The position numbers and the translations under genes are program-made. From JBCBGF01 sp038526915 (GTDB taxonomy: Bacteria > Pseudomonadota > Alphaproteobacteria > Rhodobacterales > Rhodobacteraceae): 64,000 nt of DNA. The notes below the pieces were generated by a model. The model saw nothing but the letters and a program-made list of their open reading frames with translations. It was not told the origin of the DNA and did not search any database. Every line of letters starts with the position of its first letter. The first letter of the stretch is position 1. Below are positions 25,731 to 34,948 of this stretch, in pieces. The stretch lies in NCBI GenBank assembly GCA_038526915.1, contig JBCBGF010000003.1:336639-400638 (forward strand). The letters run 5' to 3'.

Positions 25731-26743
25731 CGCAGTTTTCAAGGGAGGTCGACATCCTGCTGGGCACCGCCGGGCTGGGCCGGTTGATGCCGATGCATCT
25801 GGCGCTGGACGCGGCGGGGACGATCCTGCACGCAGGCCCCACCTTGCGAAAGGTGTGCCATCCCACACCGTTGATCGGCGCGTCGTTCTTTGAGCGGTTT
25901 GAAGTGCGCCGGCCTGCGGGGCTGGCCAGTGTTGAGGCGATCCGCGCCACACGGGCGCGGGCGCTGCGGGTGCTGTTTGACGGGCCAACCCCGATCCCGC
26001 TGACCGCCGTGGCCGCCCCGGGCCGCGAGGGCAGTGTGTTTCTGAACCTGTCCTTTGGGATTGCGGTCATTGACCGGCTGCGGGATCTGGACCTTAACAG
26101 TACCGACTTTGCCGCGACGGATTCCACTGTGGAGCTGCTCTACTTGCGCGAGGCGCAGACCGCCGCCATCGACGAATGGCGCAAGCTGAGCGAGCGGTTG
26201 ACGGGGGCCCGCGACGCCGCCGAACGCCGCGCCTTTGCCGATCCGCTGACCCTGTTGGTCAACCGTCGCGGTATCCACGCCACGGCCGAGCGTCTGATTG
26301 CCGAGGCGCAGCCCTTTGTGCTGATGATCATCGACCTCGACCACTTTAAAGAGGTGAACGATACCTACGGCCACCCCACAGGCGATGCCGCACTGTGTCG
26401 TGTGGCCGATATCTTGCGCGAGGAAACCCGCAACAGCGATATCGTGGGCCGGATCGGCGGGGATGAGTTCGTGGTGCTTATGAGCGGGCTGGACGACGCG
26501 ACCCTGGCGCAGGAGATTGCAACGCGGATCATCATGCGCATGGAAAAACCGATGGTCCTAAAAACGGCAACGGTCAATCTGTCGGCCAGCATCGGCATCA
26601 GCACATCGCTGCACTATGCGCAGCCGGGGATCGAACGGATGTTTGCCGATGCGGACCGGGCGCTTTACGCCTCGAAATCGGCGGGTCGCGCGCAGTTCAC
26701 CATGGTTGATCCTGCAGACGTCACGGATGGCGATGGAGCTTGA
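25727..26743 (+). CDS. Diguanylate cyclase with HNOBA-like N-terminal domain
   Basis: 338 residues. The N-terminal ~140 residues resemble the HNOBA (H-NOX-associated, PAS-like) domain. A short coiled linker follows (IDEWRKLSERLTGARDAAERR), then a GGDEF domain from about residue 170. The active-site motif GGDEF (244-248) is intact. The metal site MIIDLDHFKEVNDTYGH and the product-inhibition motif RNSD (235-238), five residues upstream, are present. It should make c-di-GMP under control of the upstream H-NOX-like protein. The four-base overlap implies coupled translation. H-NOX-controlled c-di-GMP enzymes are known in other proteobacteria. Confidence 0.92.
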   Translation: MTQFSREVDILLGTAGLGRLMPMHLALDAAGTILHAGPTLRKVCHPTPLIGASFFERFEVRRPAGLASVEAIRATRARALRVLFDGPTPIPLTAVAAPGREGSVFLNLSFGIAVIDRLRDLDLNSTDFAATDSTVELLYLREAQTAAIDEWRKLSERLTGARDAAERRAFADPLTLLVNRRGIHATAERLIAEAQPFVLMIIDLDHFKEVNDTYGHPTGDAALCRVADILREETRNSDIVGRIGGDEFVVLMSGLDDATLAQEIATRIIMRMEKPMVLKTATVNLSASIGISTSLHYAQPGIERMFADADRALYASKSAGRAQFTMVDPADVTDGDGA

Positions 26744-27170
26744 CCTGGATTGACGACGAGACGAGGGGGCGGACCCCGCCTCGCCAATCCAACGCCCCCG
26801 ATGACAGACCCCACCTGGGCCCCCACCGGTTACTCATAAACCGTGATCCCCTTCCGGAAGATCGTCACAAAAAGGACATTAAGCGGTTTGGGGGGGCGGG
26901 ATTAACCGGCCAGCGGAAAAGACTGTGGTCGCGTTCTGGAAACAACGGCGTGGGCTCGGCACTTTGACGTGACCGCATGGTCGGTCGGGCGGCGTGTGGC
27001 GTAGGCTAGGGGGTTGTCGCGAAACGCAAAAACCTGTGCCCGAGGGGGCCGCGGTCGGGGCGGGATCGGGCCAGGCGCGCCCACGTACCAAATCGTAAAC
27101 AGAGCGTTTACATGGCGGAGGTCTTTACGGCAGGGTGACGGGGTCAGCCCCCCGTTCATCGGAGCGCCCC
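26744..27170. other. Intergenic region before the aldolase-hydantoinase operon
   Basis: 427 bases. Apart from the inverted repeat at 27095-27111, no gene, RNA or long repeat is recognised. Open frames here have no coding character. It separates the diguanylate cyclase from the next operon and should contain that operon's promoter. Confidence 0.6.
27095..27111. promoter_or_regulatory. Operator-like inverted repeat upstream of the aldolase gene
   Basis: GTAAAC-AGAGC-GTTTAC is a perfect six-base inverted repeat, 59 bases before the aldolase ATG, in an otherwise GC-rich stretch. Its size and position suit a transcription factor dimer (GntR or LacI type). No regulator gene adjoins it. Confidence 0.5.
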
Positions 27171-27896
27171 ATGAAAGACACAATCGACGTCACCGAGACG
27201 TGTTGCGATCTGGCCGCCGCCATGCGCTGGTTCGCGCGGCTGGGGATGAACGAAGGCATCGCCAACCACGTGAGTATGGCGACCGAGGATGGATCGCAGA
27301 TTGTCATCAACCCCGCCGGCCGCCACTGGGCCGCGATCCGCGCCAGCGATTTCGTGACGCTGGATGCCGCGGTGCCGCCCCCGCCGGATGTGCCGGTCGA
27401 ACGCACCGCCTGGGCGATCCACGGGGCGCTGCATCGCAACGTCCCCGGCGCGGGCTGTGTCATGCACCTGCACAGCCGCGCGGCCACGGCGCTGAGTTGC
27501 CTGGCCGATCCCACGCTGCCGCCGGTCGACCAGAACGCGATGCGGTTTTTCAACCGGGTCTCGGTCGATCTGGGCTATGACGGCATGGGCCTGGGGGATG
27601 AGGCCGAACGGCTGAGCCGCGCCATTGGCAATCACCGGATGCTGATGATGGGCCAGCATGGGGTGCTGGCCGTGGCGCAGACGGTGGGGCAATGCTTCGA
27701 TGCGCTCTACTACTTTGAGAAGGCGGCGGACACCTATCTCTATGCGCTGTCCACGGGCAGGCCGCTGAATATCGCCAGCGATGCTGTGGCCGAGAAAACC
27801 GCCCAGCAATGGGAAGAAGAGCTGACATCGGGCGATCAGCATCTGGCGGCGATCCGCGAGGTGCTGGATGCCGAGGGGTCGGATTACGCGGCATGA
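27171..27896 (+). CDS. Class II aldolase/adducin family protein
   Basis: 241 residues from ATG 27171. Family features are visible: the N-terminal EGIANHVSMATEDG segment, and zinc-ligand candidates in CVMHLHSRAATAL (two histidines) plus a later histidine in MGQHGVLAVAQTVGQCFDALYYFEKAA. Members are metal-dependent aldolases, epimerases or decarboxylases acting on sugar phosphates or hydroxy acids. It begins a run of genes with hydantoinase A/B and an FAD oxidase, so it probably acts in breakdown of a nitrogenous or hydroxy-acid compound. The exact reaction is unknown. Confidence 0.88.
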   Translation: MKDTIDVTETCCDLAAAMRWFARLGMNEGIANHVSMATEDGSQIVINPAGRHWAAIRASDFVTLDAAVPPPPDVPVERTAWAIHGALHRNVPGAGCVMHLHSRAATALSCLADPTLPPVDQNAMRFFNRVSVDLGYDGMGLGDEAERLSRAIGNHRMLMMGQHGVLAVAQTVGQCFDALYYFEKAADTYLYALSTGRPLNIASDAVAEKTAQQWEEELTSGDQHLAAIREVLDAEGSDYAA

Positions 27897-27906
27897 GAGG
27901 CCTTTG

Positions 27907-29985
27907 GTGACGCGGCTGGGGGTCGATATCGGGGGTACGTTCACCGATGTCGTTTTGGAACACGACGGTCACCTGACCTCGACCAAGGTGCTAACGACCT
28001 ATGCCGCGCCCGAAGACGCCATCCTCGACGGGATGGCGCAGGTCTGTGCGAAGGCGGGCGTTGGCCCGGGCGCGATTACGCAAGTGATCCACGGCACAAC
28101 GCTCGCCACCAATGCGCTGATCGAACGGCGGGGGGCGAAGACGGCGCTGATCACCACGCAAGGGTTCCGCGACGTGATCGAGATGCGCACGGAAAGCCGG
28201 TTCGAGCAATATGACCTGAACCTGCGCCTGCCTGATCCGCTCTTGCCCCGCAATCGCCGCTATACCGTGCCCGAGCGGGTGGATGCGCGGGGGCAGGTGT
28301 TGATCCCGCTGGAGCGTTCCGCTGTGCAGCGTTTGGCCGAGGATCTGCGGGCGGCGGCGTATGAAAGCATCGCGGTGGGGCTGCTCCACGCCTATGCCAA
28401 TGACGCCCATGAACGGATGGTGGCCGAGGTTCTGGCCGAGGAGCTGCCAGGTGTGATGGTGTCGCTCTCCTGCGAGGTCTCGCCCCAGATGCGGGAATAT
28501 GAGCGGTTCAATACGACGATCGCCAACGCCTATATCAAGCCCCTGATGAAATCCTATCTGGGGCGGCTGAAGGACCGGCTGGCGGGCGCGGGGGCCGATT
28601 GCCCGGTGTTTCTGATGCATTCCGGTGGGGGGATCATGTCGCTGGAAAGTGCCGCCGAGTTTCCGGTGCGCCTGGTGGAATCCGGCCCGGCAGGTGGCGC
28701 GATTTTCGCCGCCGATATCGCCGCGCGGCATGGGATCGACAAGGTGGTGTCCTTCGATATGGGCGGGACGACAGCCAAGATCTGTCTCATCCAGAACCAA
28801 ACGCCGAAGACCGCGCGGGTGTTCGAGGTGGCGCGGACGTATCGGTTCAAAAAGGGCTCGGGCATGCCGATCTCGATCCCGGTGATCGATATGGTGGAGA
28901 TCGGGGCCGGGGGCGGATCGCTGGCACATGCGGACGCGATGAACCAGATCCGGGTGGGGCCGGAAAGCGCAGGGTCCGAGCCGGGGCCGGCCTGCTATGG
29001 CCGGGGCGGGAATCGGCCTGCGGTGACGGATGCCGATCTGGTGCTGGGCAGACTTGACCCGGCGCGGTTTGCGGGCGGCTCCATCGCGCTGCATCCCGAT
29101 TTGTCGGAGCGCGCGTTGGAGCAGGCTATTGGCGGGCCTTTGGGCATGTCGTCCATTGAGGCCGCCTGGGGGCTGGCCGAGGTGGTGGATGAGAACATGG
29201 CCAACGCCGCGCGGGTCCATGCGGTGGAGAATGGCGAGGATCTGTCGGGCTACACGATGATCGCCTTTGGCGGGGCCGCGCCGCTTCATGCCGCGCGGCT
29301 CTGCGAAAAGCTGGGCATCGCGCGGTGTCTGGTGCCGGAAGGGGCGGGTGTTGGCTCGGCCATCGGGTTTCTCAAAGCGCCGTTCAGTTTCGAGGCGAAC
29401 CGGTCGGTGTTTATGCGGCTGGCGGAGTTTGATCCCGCGGCGGTCAAAGCGCTGTTTGCCGAGATGGAGGCGGAGGCTATGGCCTTCGTCCGCTCCTGCG
29501 ATTCCGAGGCACCGATCCTGACCGATCACCGGGTCTATATGCGCTACGCCGGTCAGGGGTGGGAGATCCCGGTGACTCTTGCGGCAGACGAGGCGGCGGA
29601 GCCATCGGCGGAGACGTTTTTGCGCCTGTTTGAAACGGATTACGCGGCGCTCTTCGGGCGGACCGTTGAGGGGATGGCGGTTGAGATCACGGTCTGGTCG
29701 GTGAACGCGACGACACCCGCGGCAGAGGTGGCGCCGGTGGCGGAGGTCGCTTGGCATGGGGTGTCAACTGAGCAGACGCGGACGCTCTTTGACCCAGGAG
29801 TGGGTCAGTCGGTCGAAGCGGCAGAGGTCGCGCGGGCCGATCTGGGGCCCGGCGCCAGTTTCCCCGGGCCTGCGGTGGTGACGGAGGCCGAGACGACGGT
29901 GATCGTGCCCAGTTCGCGCGCGGTGCGCACCCACGCCGATGGGACGCTGGAGGTGCATCTGGCCGGGGAGGGTGCGAATGACTGA
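27907..29985 (+). CDS. hyuA: Hydantoinase/oxoprolinase subunit A (HyuA family)
   Basis: 692 residues if translation starts at GTG 27907 (a TTG at 27904 is possible); no ATG fits the conserved start VTRLGVDIGGTFTDVV. The actin-like ATPase fold shows in that phosphate-1 motif, in HGTTLATNALIERRGAKTALITTQGFRDV and in FDMGGTTAKICLI. The family performs ATP-dependent opening of hydantoin, 5-oxoproline or related amide rings, or acetone carboxylation in some members, always with an HyuB partner. Here hyuB follows with an 8-base overlap. The true substrate is not deducible. Confidence 0.9.
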   Translation: MTRLGVDIGGTFTDVVLEHDGHLTSTKVLTTYAAPEDAILDGMAQVCAKAGVGPGAITQVIHGTTLATNALIERRGAKTALITTQGFRDVIEMRTESRFEQYDLNLRLPDPLLPRNRRYTVPERVDARGQVLIPLERSAVQRLAEDLRAAAYESIAVGLLHAYANDAHERMVAEVLAEELPGVMVSLSCEVSPQMREYERFNTTIANAYIKPLMKSYLGRLKDRLAGAGADCPVFLMHSGGGIMSLESAAEFPVRLVESGPAGGAIFAADIAARHGIDKVVSFDMGGTTAKICLIQNQTPKTARVFEVARTYRFKKGSGMPISIPVIDMVEIGAGGGSLAHADAMNQIRVGPESAGSEPGPACYGRGGNRPAVTDADLVLGRLDPARFAGGSIALHPDLSERALEQAIGGPLGMSSIEAAWGLAEVVDENMANAARVHAVENGEDLSGYTMIAFGGAAPLHAARLCEKLGIARCLVPEGAGVGSAIGFLKAPFSFEANRSVFMRLAEFDPAAVKALFAEMEAEAMAFVRSCDSEAPILTDHRVYMRYAGQGWEIPVTLAADEAAEPSAETFLRLFETDYAALFGRTVEGMAVEITVWSVNATTPAAEVAPVAEVAWHGVSTEQTRTLFDPGVGQSVEAAEVARADLGPGASFPGPAVVTEAETTVIVPSSRAVRTHADGTLEVHLAGEGAND

Positions 29986-31684
29986 GATCAGCCAGATAGC
30001 CTATCAGGTGATGTGGAACCGCCTGATTTCCGTCGTCGAGGAACAGGCCCAGGCGCTGGTGCGGACGGCGTTTTCGACCTCGGTGCGCGAGGCGGGCGAT
30101 CTGTCGGCGGGGGTCTATAACGCGGGTGGTGCGATGCTGGCGCAAGCCGTCACCGGCACGCCGGGGCATGTGAATGCGATGGCCGATGCGGTGGATCATT
30201 TCATCCGCCGCATCGGGCGGGACACCATGCGGGCGGGCGATGTGTACCTGACCAATGATCCCTGGGAGGGCACGGGGCACAAGCACGACATCACTGTCGT
30301 GACGCCGGTCTTTCACGAGGGGATCCTCATCGGCTTTTTCGCCTGCACCGCCCATGTCACTGATATCGGCGGGCGCGGGTTCGGGGCCGATGCCAATGAC
30401 GTGCATGAAGAGGGGCTCTATCTGCCGATCATGCGGTTCGCCGATCAGGGGGCGGTCGACCAGACGCTGTTGCAGATCATCCGGGGCAACGTGCGCGAAC
30501 CCGACCAGCTGGTGGGCGATATCTTCGCGCTGGCCACGTGTAACGAGATCGGCCAGCGGCGGTTGATTGAGATGATGAATGAGTTCGAACTGACGGATTT
30601 GGCCGGGATTTCGGAGTTTATCCTCTCAAACTCCCGCAATGCGACACTGGCGCGGATCAACGCGCTGACGCCCGGGTCGGCAGAGGGGCATATGCGGATC
30701 GACGGCTATGACGGGCCCATCGATCTGCGCGTCCGGGTGACGATTGAGCGGGACCGGATCGTGTCGGACTGGGCAGGTACCAGCGGGGTGGACAAGAAGG
30801 GTATCAACGTGCCTTTGGTCTATACGAAAGCCTATGCGTGTTACGCGCTCAAATGCGCGATCGCGCCAGAGATCCCGAACAACGCGGCCTCGCTCGCGCC
30901 TTTTGAGATCACGGCGCCCGAAGACACCATCGTCAACGCGCGGCCCCCCGCGCCCGTCGCGCTGCGCCATGTGATCGGGCATATGGTGCCGGATACGGTC
31001 TATGCCGCGCTCGACCAGCTCTTGCCCGGTGTGGTGCCGGCGGAAGGCGCGGGGTGTCTGTGCAATTTCCAGGTCTCGCTGCGGCCCCGCACGGATTGTG
31101 CTGCACCAGAGGATGCCGTGCGGGCCGAGGTGCTGACCTTCAATTCCGGCGGCTCGGGGGCACGGCCCACGCTGGATGGGATGAACGCCACCGCCTTCCC
31201 GTCGGGCGTGATGACCATGCCGGTGGAGGCGACGGAGCAGGTGGGGCCGGTGATCATCTGGCAGAAAGAGCTGCGGCCCGATAGCGGCGGCGCGGGGATG
31301 TACCGGGGCGGGTTGGGGCAGGTGATGGAAGTGGGTGCGCGCGACGGGCATGAGTTCGACTTTCAGGCCATGCTCGACCGGGTGGATCACCCTGCGCGCG
31401 GGCGGCGCGGCGCCGGCGAAGGCGCACCGACGACCATCGTGCGCGCCGATGGCACGCCGATGCGCGGCAAGGGCAAGCAGTTCGTGCCCCATGGCGGGCG
31501 GGTGGCGATGGCCTTTCCGGGGGGCGCGGGCTACGGCAACCCGGAGGATCGCGACCGGGCGGCTGTGATGCGGGATCTGGCGCTGGGCTATATCTCGGCT
31601 GAGGCGGCGCGAGATGTCTACGGGCTGAGTGCGGCGGAGGTCGAAGACACTCTGGCGCGGGCGAAACGGGGCGAGGTCTTCTGA
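29978..31684 (+). CDS. hyuB: Hydantoinase/oxoprolinase subunit B (HyuB family)
   Basis: 568 residues from ATG 29978. Conserved HyuB stretches include NRLISVVEEQAQALVRTAFSTSVREAGD, DVYLTNDPWEGTGHKHDITVVTPVF, VTDIGGRGFGADANDVHEEGL and the glycine-rich C-terminal PGGAGYGNPEDRD. It should form the catalytic complex with HyuA. It overlaps hyuA by 8 bases and shares one base (TGATG) with the downstream oxidoreductase gene, so all three are probably translated from one mRNA in step. Confidence 0.92.
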   Translation: MTEISQIAYQVMWNRLISVVEEQAQALVRTAFSTSVREAGDLSAGVYNAGGAMLAQAVTGTPGHVNAMADAVDHFIRRIGRDTMRAGDVYLTNDPWEGTGHKHDITVVTPVFHEGILIGFFACTAHVTDIGGRGFGADANDVHEEGLYLPIMRFADQGAVDQTLLQIIRGNVREPDQLVGDIFALATCNEIGQRRLIEMMNEFELTDLAGISEFILSNSRNATLARINALTPGSAEGHMRIDGYDGPIDLRVRVTIERDRIVSDWAGTSGVDKKGINVPLVYTKAYACYALKCAIAPEIPNNAASLAPFEITAPEDTIVNARPPAPVALRHVIGHMVPDTVYAALDQLLPGVVPAEGAGCLCNFQVSLRPRTDCAAPEDAVRAEVLTFNSGGSGARPTLDGMNATAFPSGVMTMPVEATEQVGPVIIWQKELRPDSGGAGMYRGGLGQVMEVGARDGHEFDFQAMLDRVDHPARGRRGAGEGAPTTIVRADGTPMRGKGKQFVPHGGRVAMAFPGGAGYGNPEDRDRAAVMRDLALGYISAEAARDVYGLSAAEVEDTLARAKRGEVF

Positions 31685-32907
31685 TGGCGACGGTTGGGTT
31701 CACCGATACACCTTCGCGTGCGTCCTACGATGTCGTCATCGTCGGCGGGGCGATCATGGGGGCGTCGACGGCTTGGTTTCTGACCGACAATCCCGACTTC
31801 GACGGATCGGTCTTGGTGGTGGAGCGTGACCCGAGCTATTCGCTCTGCTCGACCGCCCACACCAATTCCTGCATGCGCCAGCAGTTTTCAACCGAGCTCA
31901 ACATCCGGATCTCGCAATTCGCCGCCCAGTTCGTGAAGAACATCCGCGATTACATGGGCGGTGACACGCGGGTGCCGGAGCTGTCGATCCGGTCTTTCGG
32001 CTACATGTACCTCGCCGACACCCCTGCCTTTGCCGATGCCCTGCGCGCCAATCAGGCGGTGCAGGTGGCAGCAGGGGCGGCGACCGAGTTGATGACGCCC
32101 GACGAGATCCGCGCGTCCTATCCGTTCTACAACGTGGACGACATCTTGCTGGGGTCGATCAACCGTGTGGACGAAGGCTACTGGGACGGCGCTGCGGTGT
32201 TTGACTGGTGGCGCCGGCAATCGCGGGAGCGGGGGGTGGAGTACCTCCAGGGCGAGGTCGTTGCGATGGCGCGCAGTGCGGACGGGACACGGGTAGAAAG
32301 CGTGACGCTGGCCTCCGGCGCGGTGATCGGCTGCGGGCAGGTCGTGAACGCCTCGGGCCCCCGCGCGGCGCGGACGGCGTCGATGGCGGGGATCGCGGTG
32401 CCGGTGGAGCCGCGTAAGCGGTATTCCTGGCTGTTCAAGGCGGAACGGCCGCTCGACCGCGATCTGCCGCTGACGATTGACCCCTCGGGCGTGCATGTGC
32501 GCGAAAACGGTGGCGGGACCTATCAATGCGGCTGTGCGGGGATGACGGATCCGGCGGTGGCCTATGACGATTTCGCAATGGATCACAGCCTGTGGGAGGC
32601 GCATGTCTGGCCCACGCTCGCCACCCGCATCCCGCAGTTCGAGGCGATCCGGGTGCAGAGCGAATGGGCCGGGCATTATGCGATGAACACCTTCGATCAC
32701 AACGCGATCCTGGGGCCGCATCCGGAGGTGGAGAATTTCATCTTTCTCAATGGGTTTTCGGGCCACGGGTTGCAGCAATCGCCCGCGATGGGGCGGGGGA
32801 CGGCGGAATGGCTGACCTATGGCGGCTATCGCAGCCTCGATCTGACGCCGTTCCACTTTGACCGGATCGTGGCGGAGGCGCCGATTGTGGAGACGGCGGT
32901 GATCTGA
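31684..32907 (+). CDS. FAD-dependent amine/amino-acid oxidoreductase (DAO family)
   Basis: 407 residues. The FAD-binding motif near the N-terminus is DVVIVGGAIMGASTAWFL. The C-terminal FAD-contact region reads FNTFDHNAILGPHP-like, then FIFLNGFSGHGLQQSPAMGRG, typical of the sarcosine/dimethylglycine/FOXRED1 branch of the DAO family. It probably oxidises a secondary or tertiary amine or an amino acid. As the fourth gene of the aldolase-hyuA-hyuB operon it may process the product of ring opening (inference). Confidence 0.9.
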   Translation: MATVGFTDTPSRASYDVVIVGGAIMGASTAWFLTDNPDFDGSVLVVERDPSYSLCSTAHTNSCMRQQFSTELNIRISQFAAQFVKNIRDYMGGDTRVPELSIRSFGYMYLADTPAFADALRANQAVQVAAGAATELMTPDEIRASYPFYNVDDILLGSINRVDEGYWDGAAVFDWWRRQSRERGVEYLQGEVVAMARSADGTRVESVTLASGAVIGCGQVVNASGPRAARTASMAGIAVPVEPRKRYSWLFKAERPLDRDLPLTIDPSGVHVRENGGGTYQCGCAGMTDPAVAYDDFAMDHSLWEAHVWPTLATRIPQFEAIRVQSEWAGHYAMNTFDHNAILGPHPEVENFIFLNGFSGHGLQQSPAMGRGTAEWLTYGGYRSLDLTPFHFDRIVAEAPIVETAVI

Positions 32908-33427
32908 TCGGGATGTGCGGCGTCGGCAGGGGGAGAGCCTCGTTCGGGGGGTGGATCGAATCCTTTGATGGCGAGGCTAGGGGCGGGCAACAGTCTGGCG
33001 AACGTCGCTGGACTGTTGTCTCTTTGGAAACCGTTCGGGGAGGATGCCTTTGAGGCGCGTGGCCTGCGTGGGGCTGGTGCGGGGAGGCAGCGGGGCTTTG
33101 CCTGTTTGCACCGCTGGCGGTGGGAAGCGGGGGAACTGGGCCTTGGTGCGGGCTATTCCAATACTAGTTCCAAAGTGGAATATGCATTGAAAAGCAGGTG
33201 GTTAACGTAGGTACTTCGCACGTATCGACCGCCGGTGGCCAAAGCGTTTCGATCCATCCGCGGCTTTGATACTGCCCAGTTTATGGGCACCCGGGTTGCT
33301 GGGAAGGCTGGCCACATCGGCTGCGGGCCGCAACAAAGTTGAAAATCGGTTAATTCAAAGTTAACAAAATTACGTAGCAACGCACTTTTTTTGAGATTTC
33401 CACCGTTAATTGGTTGGGTGAATTGCG
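32908..33427. other. Intergenic region upstream of the radical SAM/NOS operon
   Basis: 520 bases with no convincing gene. The first 230 are GC-rich and featureless. From about 33150 the sequence becomes markedly AT-richer. It holds a TTCCA-AAG-TGGAA inverted repeat at 33168-33180, nested within longer ATTCCA/TGGAAT arms (33155-33181), and repeated GTTAAT/GTTAAC words and a seven-T run between 33340 and 33420. This is likely the control region of the downstream operon. No specific factor can be assigned. Confidence 0.6.
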
Positions 33428-34948
33428 ATGACCGTTCTGCAATCCGTTGAAGCCGTCGACCAGGCGCTGCGTCCGGCGACGGCCCATTCCAAGAGCTTGC
33501 GAGTTCTTGTGGTTGACCTCAACAAGATGACGACCTTTCCGACCCTCGCGGTCGGTATTCTGGTGGCCTCGCTCCGCGCACGCGGTCATGGCGTCGATGT
33601 GATCTGTCCCCTGGCGCTCGGCGTCCCCGCGGCCGAGCGAGAGCGGCAGGAGACGCTTTACGACCATTTGCACCGCCGCATCCGGTTGTCCGATTTCCCA
33701 GGCATCTCGGCCATGCGCGCCGCCGCACGGGCCCCGCGGGAGTGGCTGGAACACCGGCCCCGCGCGGTGGTGATGCGCGCGATTGATGCGGCGCTGGAGG
33801 AGGCGGATATCGTGCTGCTCTCGGCCTATCTCGATCATTTCGCGGTGGTCAAAGGGATCGGGGCCAAGGCCGCAGCGCGCGGGATCCCAGTGCTGCTCGG
33901 CGGGCCGATGTTCAATCTGGGCGATGTGGCCGCGGCGTGGCGGCACCTACCGGGCATCACGGCGGTGGTCGGCGCGGAGATCGACCGCGACCTGCCCGAT
34001 CTGGTGGAGGCTGCGGTGGTGGGCGCCCCGCTCACCGGCTTTCCCGGGGTGTGCTTGCCCGATGGCACAAGGGGCACGGCCGCCCGGCCCCTGCGCGATC
34101 TCGATGCGACGCCGATCCCCGATTACGGCGACTTCCCGTGGGACCGCTATCCGGTGCGGATCGTGCCGGTGCTGACGGGGCGCGGGTGCCAGTGGGACAA
34201 ATGCACCTTCTGTAGCGACGTGATTTCCGCCAGTGGGCGCACCTTTCGCACCCGCAGTCTGGAGAATGTGCTGATCGAGCTGCAGACCCAGGCGGAACGC
34301 CATAATGCCAAGGATTTCATCTTCCTGGACCTCAAACTGAATTCATTTCCTGCGATGTTCCGGGGCCTCTCGCGTGAGCTGCGCAAGCGGGTGCGGGGGG
34401 CGGAATGGATCGGCACGGTGCATGTGGACGGGCGCAAGGATAACGGCCTGTCACGCCGCGATCTGTTCGAGGCGGCCACGGGCGGCATGCGGCGGATCAG
34501 TTTTGGCCTGGAAAGCGGCAGCCAGCGCTTGCTGGACGCGATGCAAAAGGGCTGCACCGTGGAGCGGAACGCGGCGTTTCTGAAGGACGCGCATGAGGCG
34601 GGGCTGTCGGTGCGGTGCACGATGTTCAAGGGCTATCCCGGCGAGACGGCCGAGGATATGGCGGCCACCGCCGATTTCCTGGACGCCAACGCCGCCTATA
34701 TCGACCGGATCCGGTTTAATGACTTTGCCGTGCCCGTGGGCACCCCCATCGCCGAGGCGCTGGCCGACAAGGCGCAGGGACGGCTGCACCTGACCGGCAC
34801 GGATGACCGCCGCGCGCGCGCGCTTTACGGCAAACGCGGGGCAGGGCGGGCCTATCGCCGCGAAAAGGCGCGGGCCCTGGCGGTGGTCTATGAGATCAAC
34901 CGCAAACCCTTGCGGGAAACGGCGCGGCAGTTCGACGGAACCATGTAA
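33428..34948 (+). CDS. Cobalamin-domain radical SAM enzyme coupled to NOS
   Basis: 506 residues. Residues about 25-200 form a B12-binding-type Rossmann domain (LRVLVVDLNKMTTFPTLAVG) without the DxHxxG motif, as in many radical SAM relatives. The radical SAM core follows, with the cluster motif C254-QWDK-C259-TF-C262 (C-x4-C-x2-C), then GGMRRISFGLESGSQRLLDAM and FKGYPGETAEDM. Such enzymes methylate unactivated carbons or perform other radical chemistry in cofactor and natural-product pathways. The stop codon TAA shares its last base with the ATG of the nitric oxide synthase gene, so the two proteins are probably made together. No close named homologue is recognised. Confidence 0.9.
   Translation: MTVLQSVEAVDQALRPATAHSKSLRVLVVDLNKMTTFPTLAVGILVASLRARGHGVDVICPLALGVPAAERERQETLYDHLHRRIRLSDFPGISAMRAAARAPREWLEHRPRAVVMRAIDAALEEADIVLLSAYLDHFAVVKGIGAKAAARGIPVLLGGPMFNLGDVAAAWRHLPGITAVVGAEIDRDLPDLVEAAVVGAPLTGFPGVCLPDGTRGTAARPLRDLDATPIPDYGDFPWDRYPVRIVPVLTGRGCQWDKCTFCSDVISASGRTFRTRSLENVLIELQTQAERHNAKDFIFLDLKLNSFPAMFRGLSRELRKRVRGAEWIGTVHVDGRKDNGLSRRDLFEAATGGMRRISFGLESGSQRLLDAMQKGCTVERNAAFLKDAHEAGLSVRCTMFKGYPGETAEDMAATADFLDANAAYIDRIRFNDFAVPVGTPIAEALADKAQGRLHLTGTDDRRARALYGKRGAGRAYRREKARALAVVYEINRKPLRETARQFDGTM

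Noticed and set aside
33155..33181. Quorum-sensing (lux box) interpretation of the inverted repeat before the NOS operon
   Set aside because: The arms do not resemble a lux-type consensus and no LuxR/LuxI genes are in the window.
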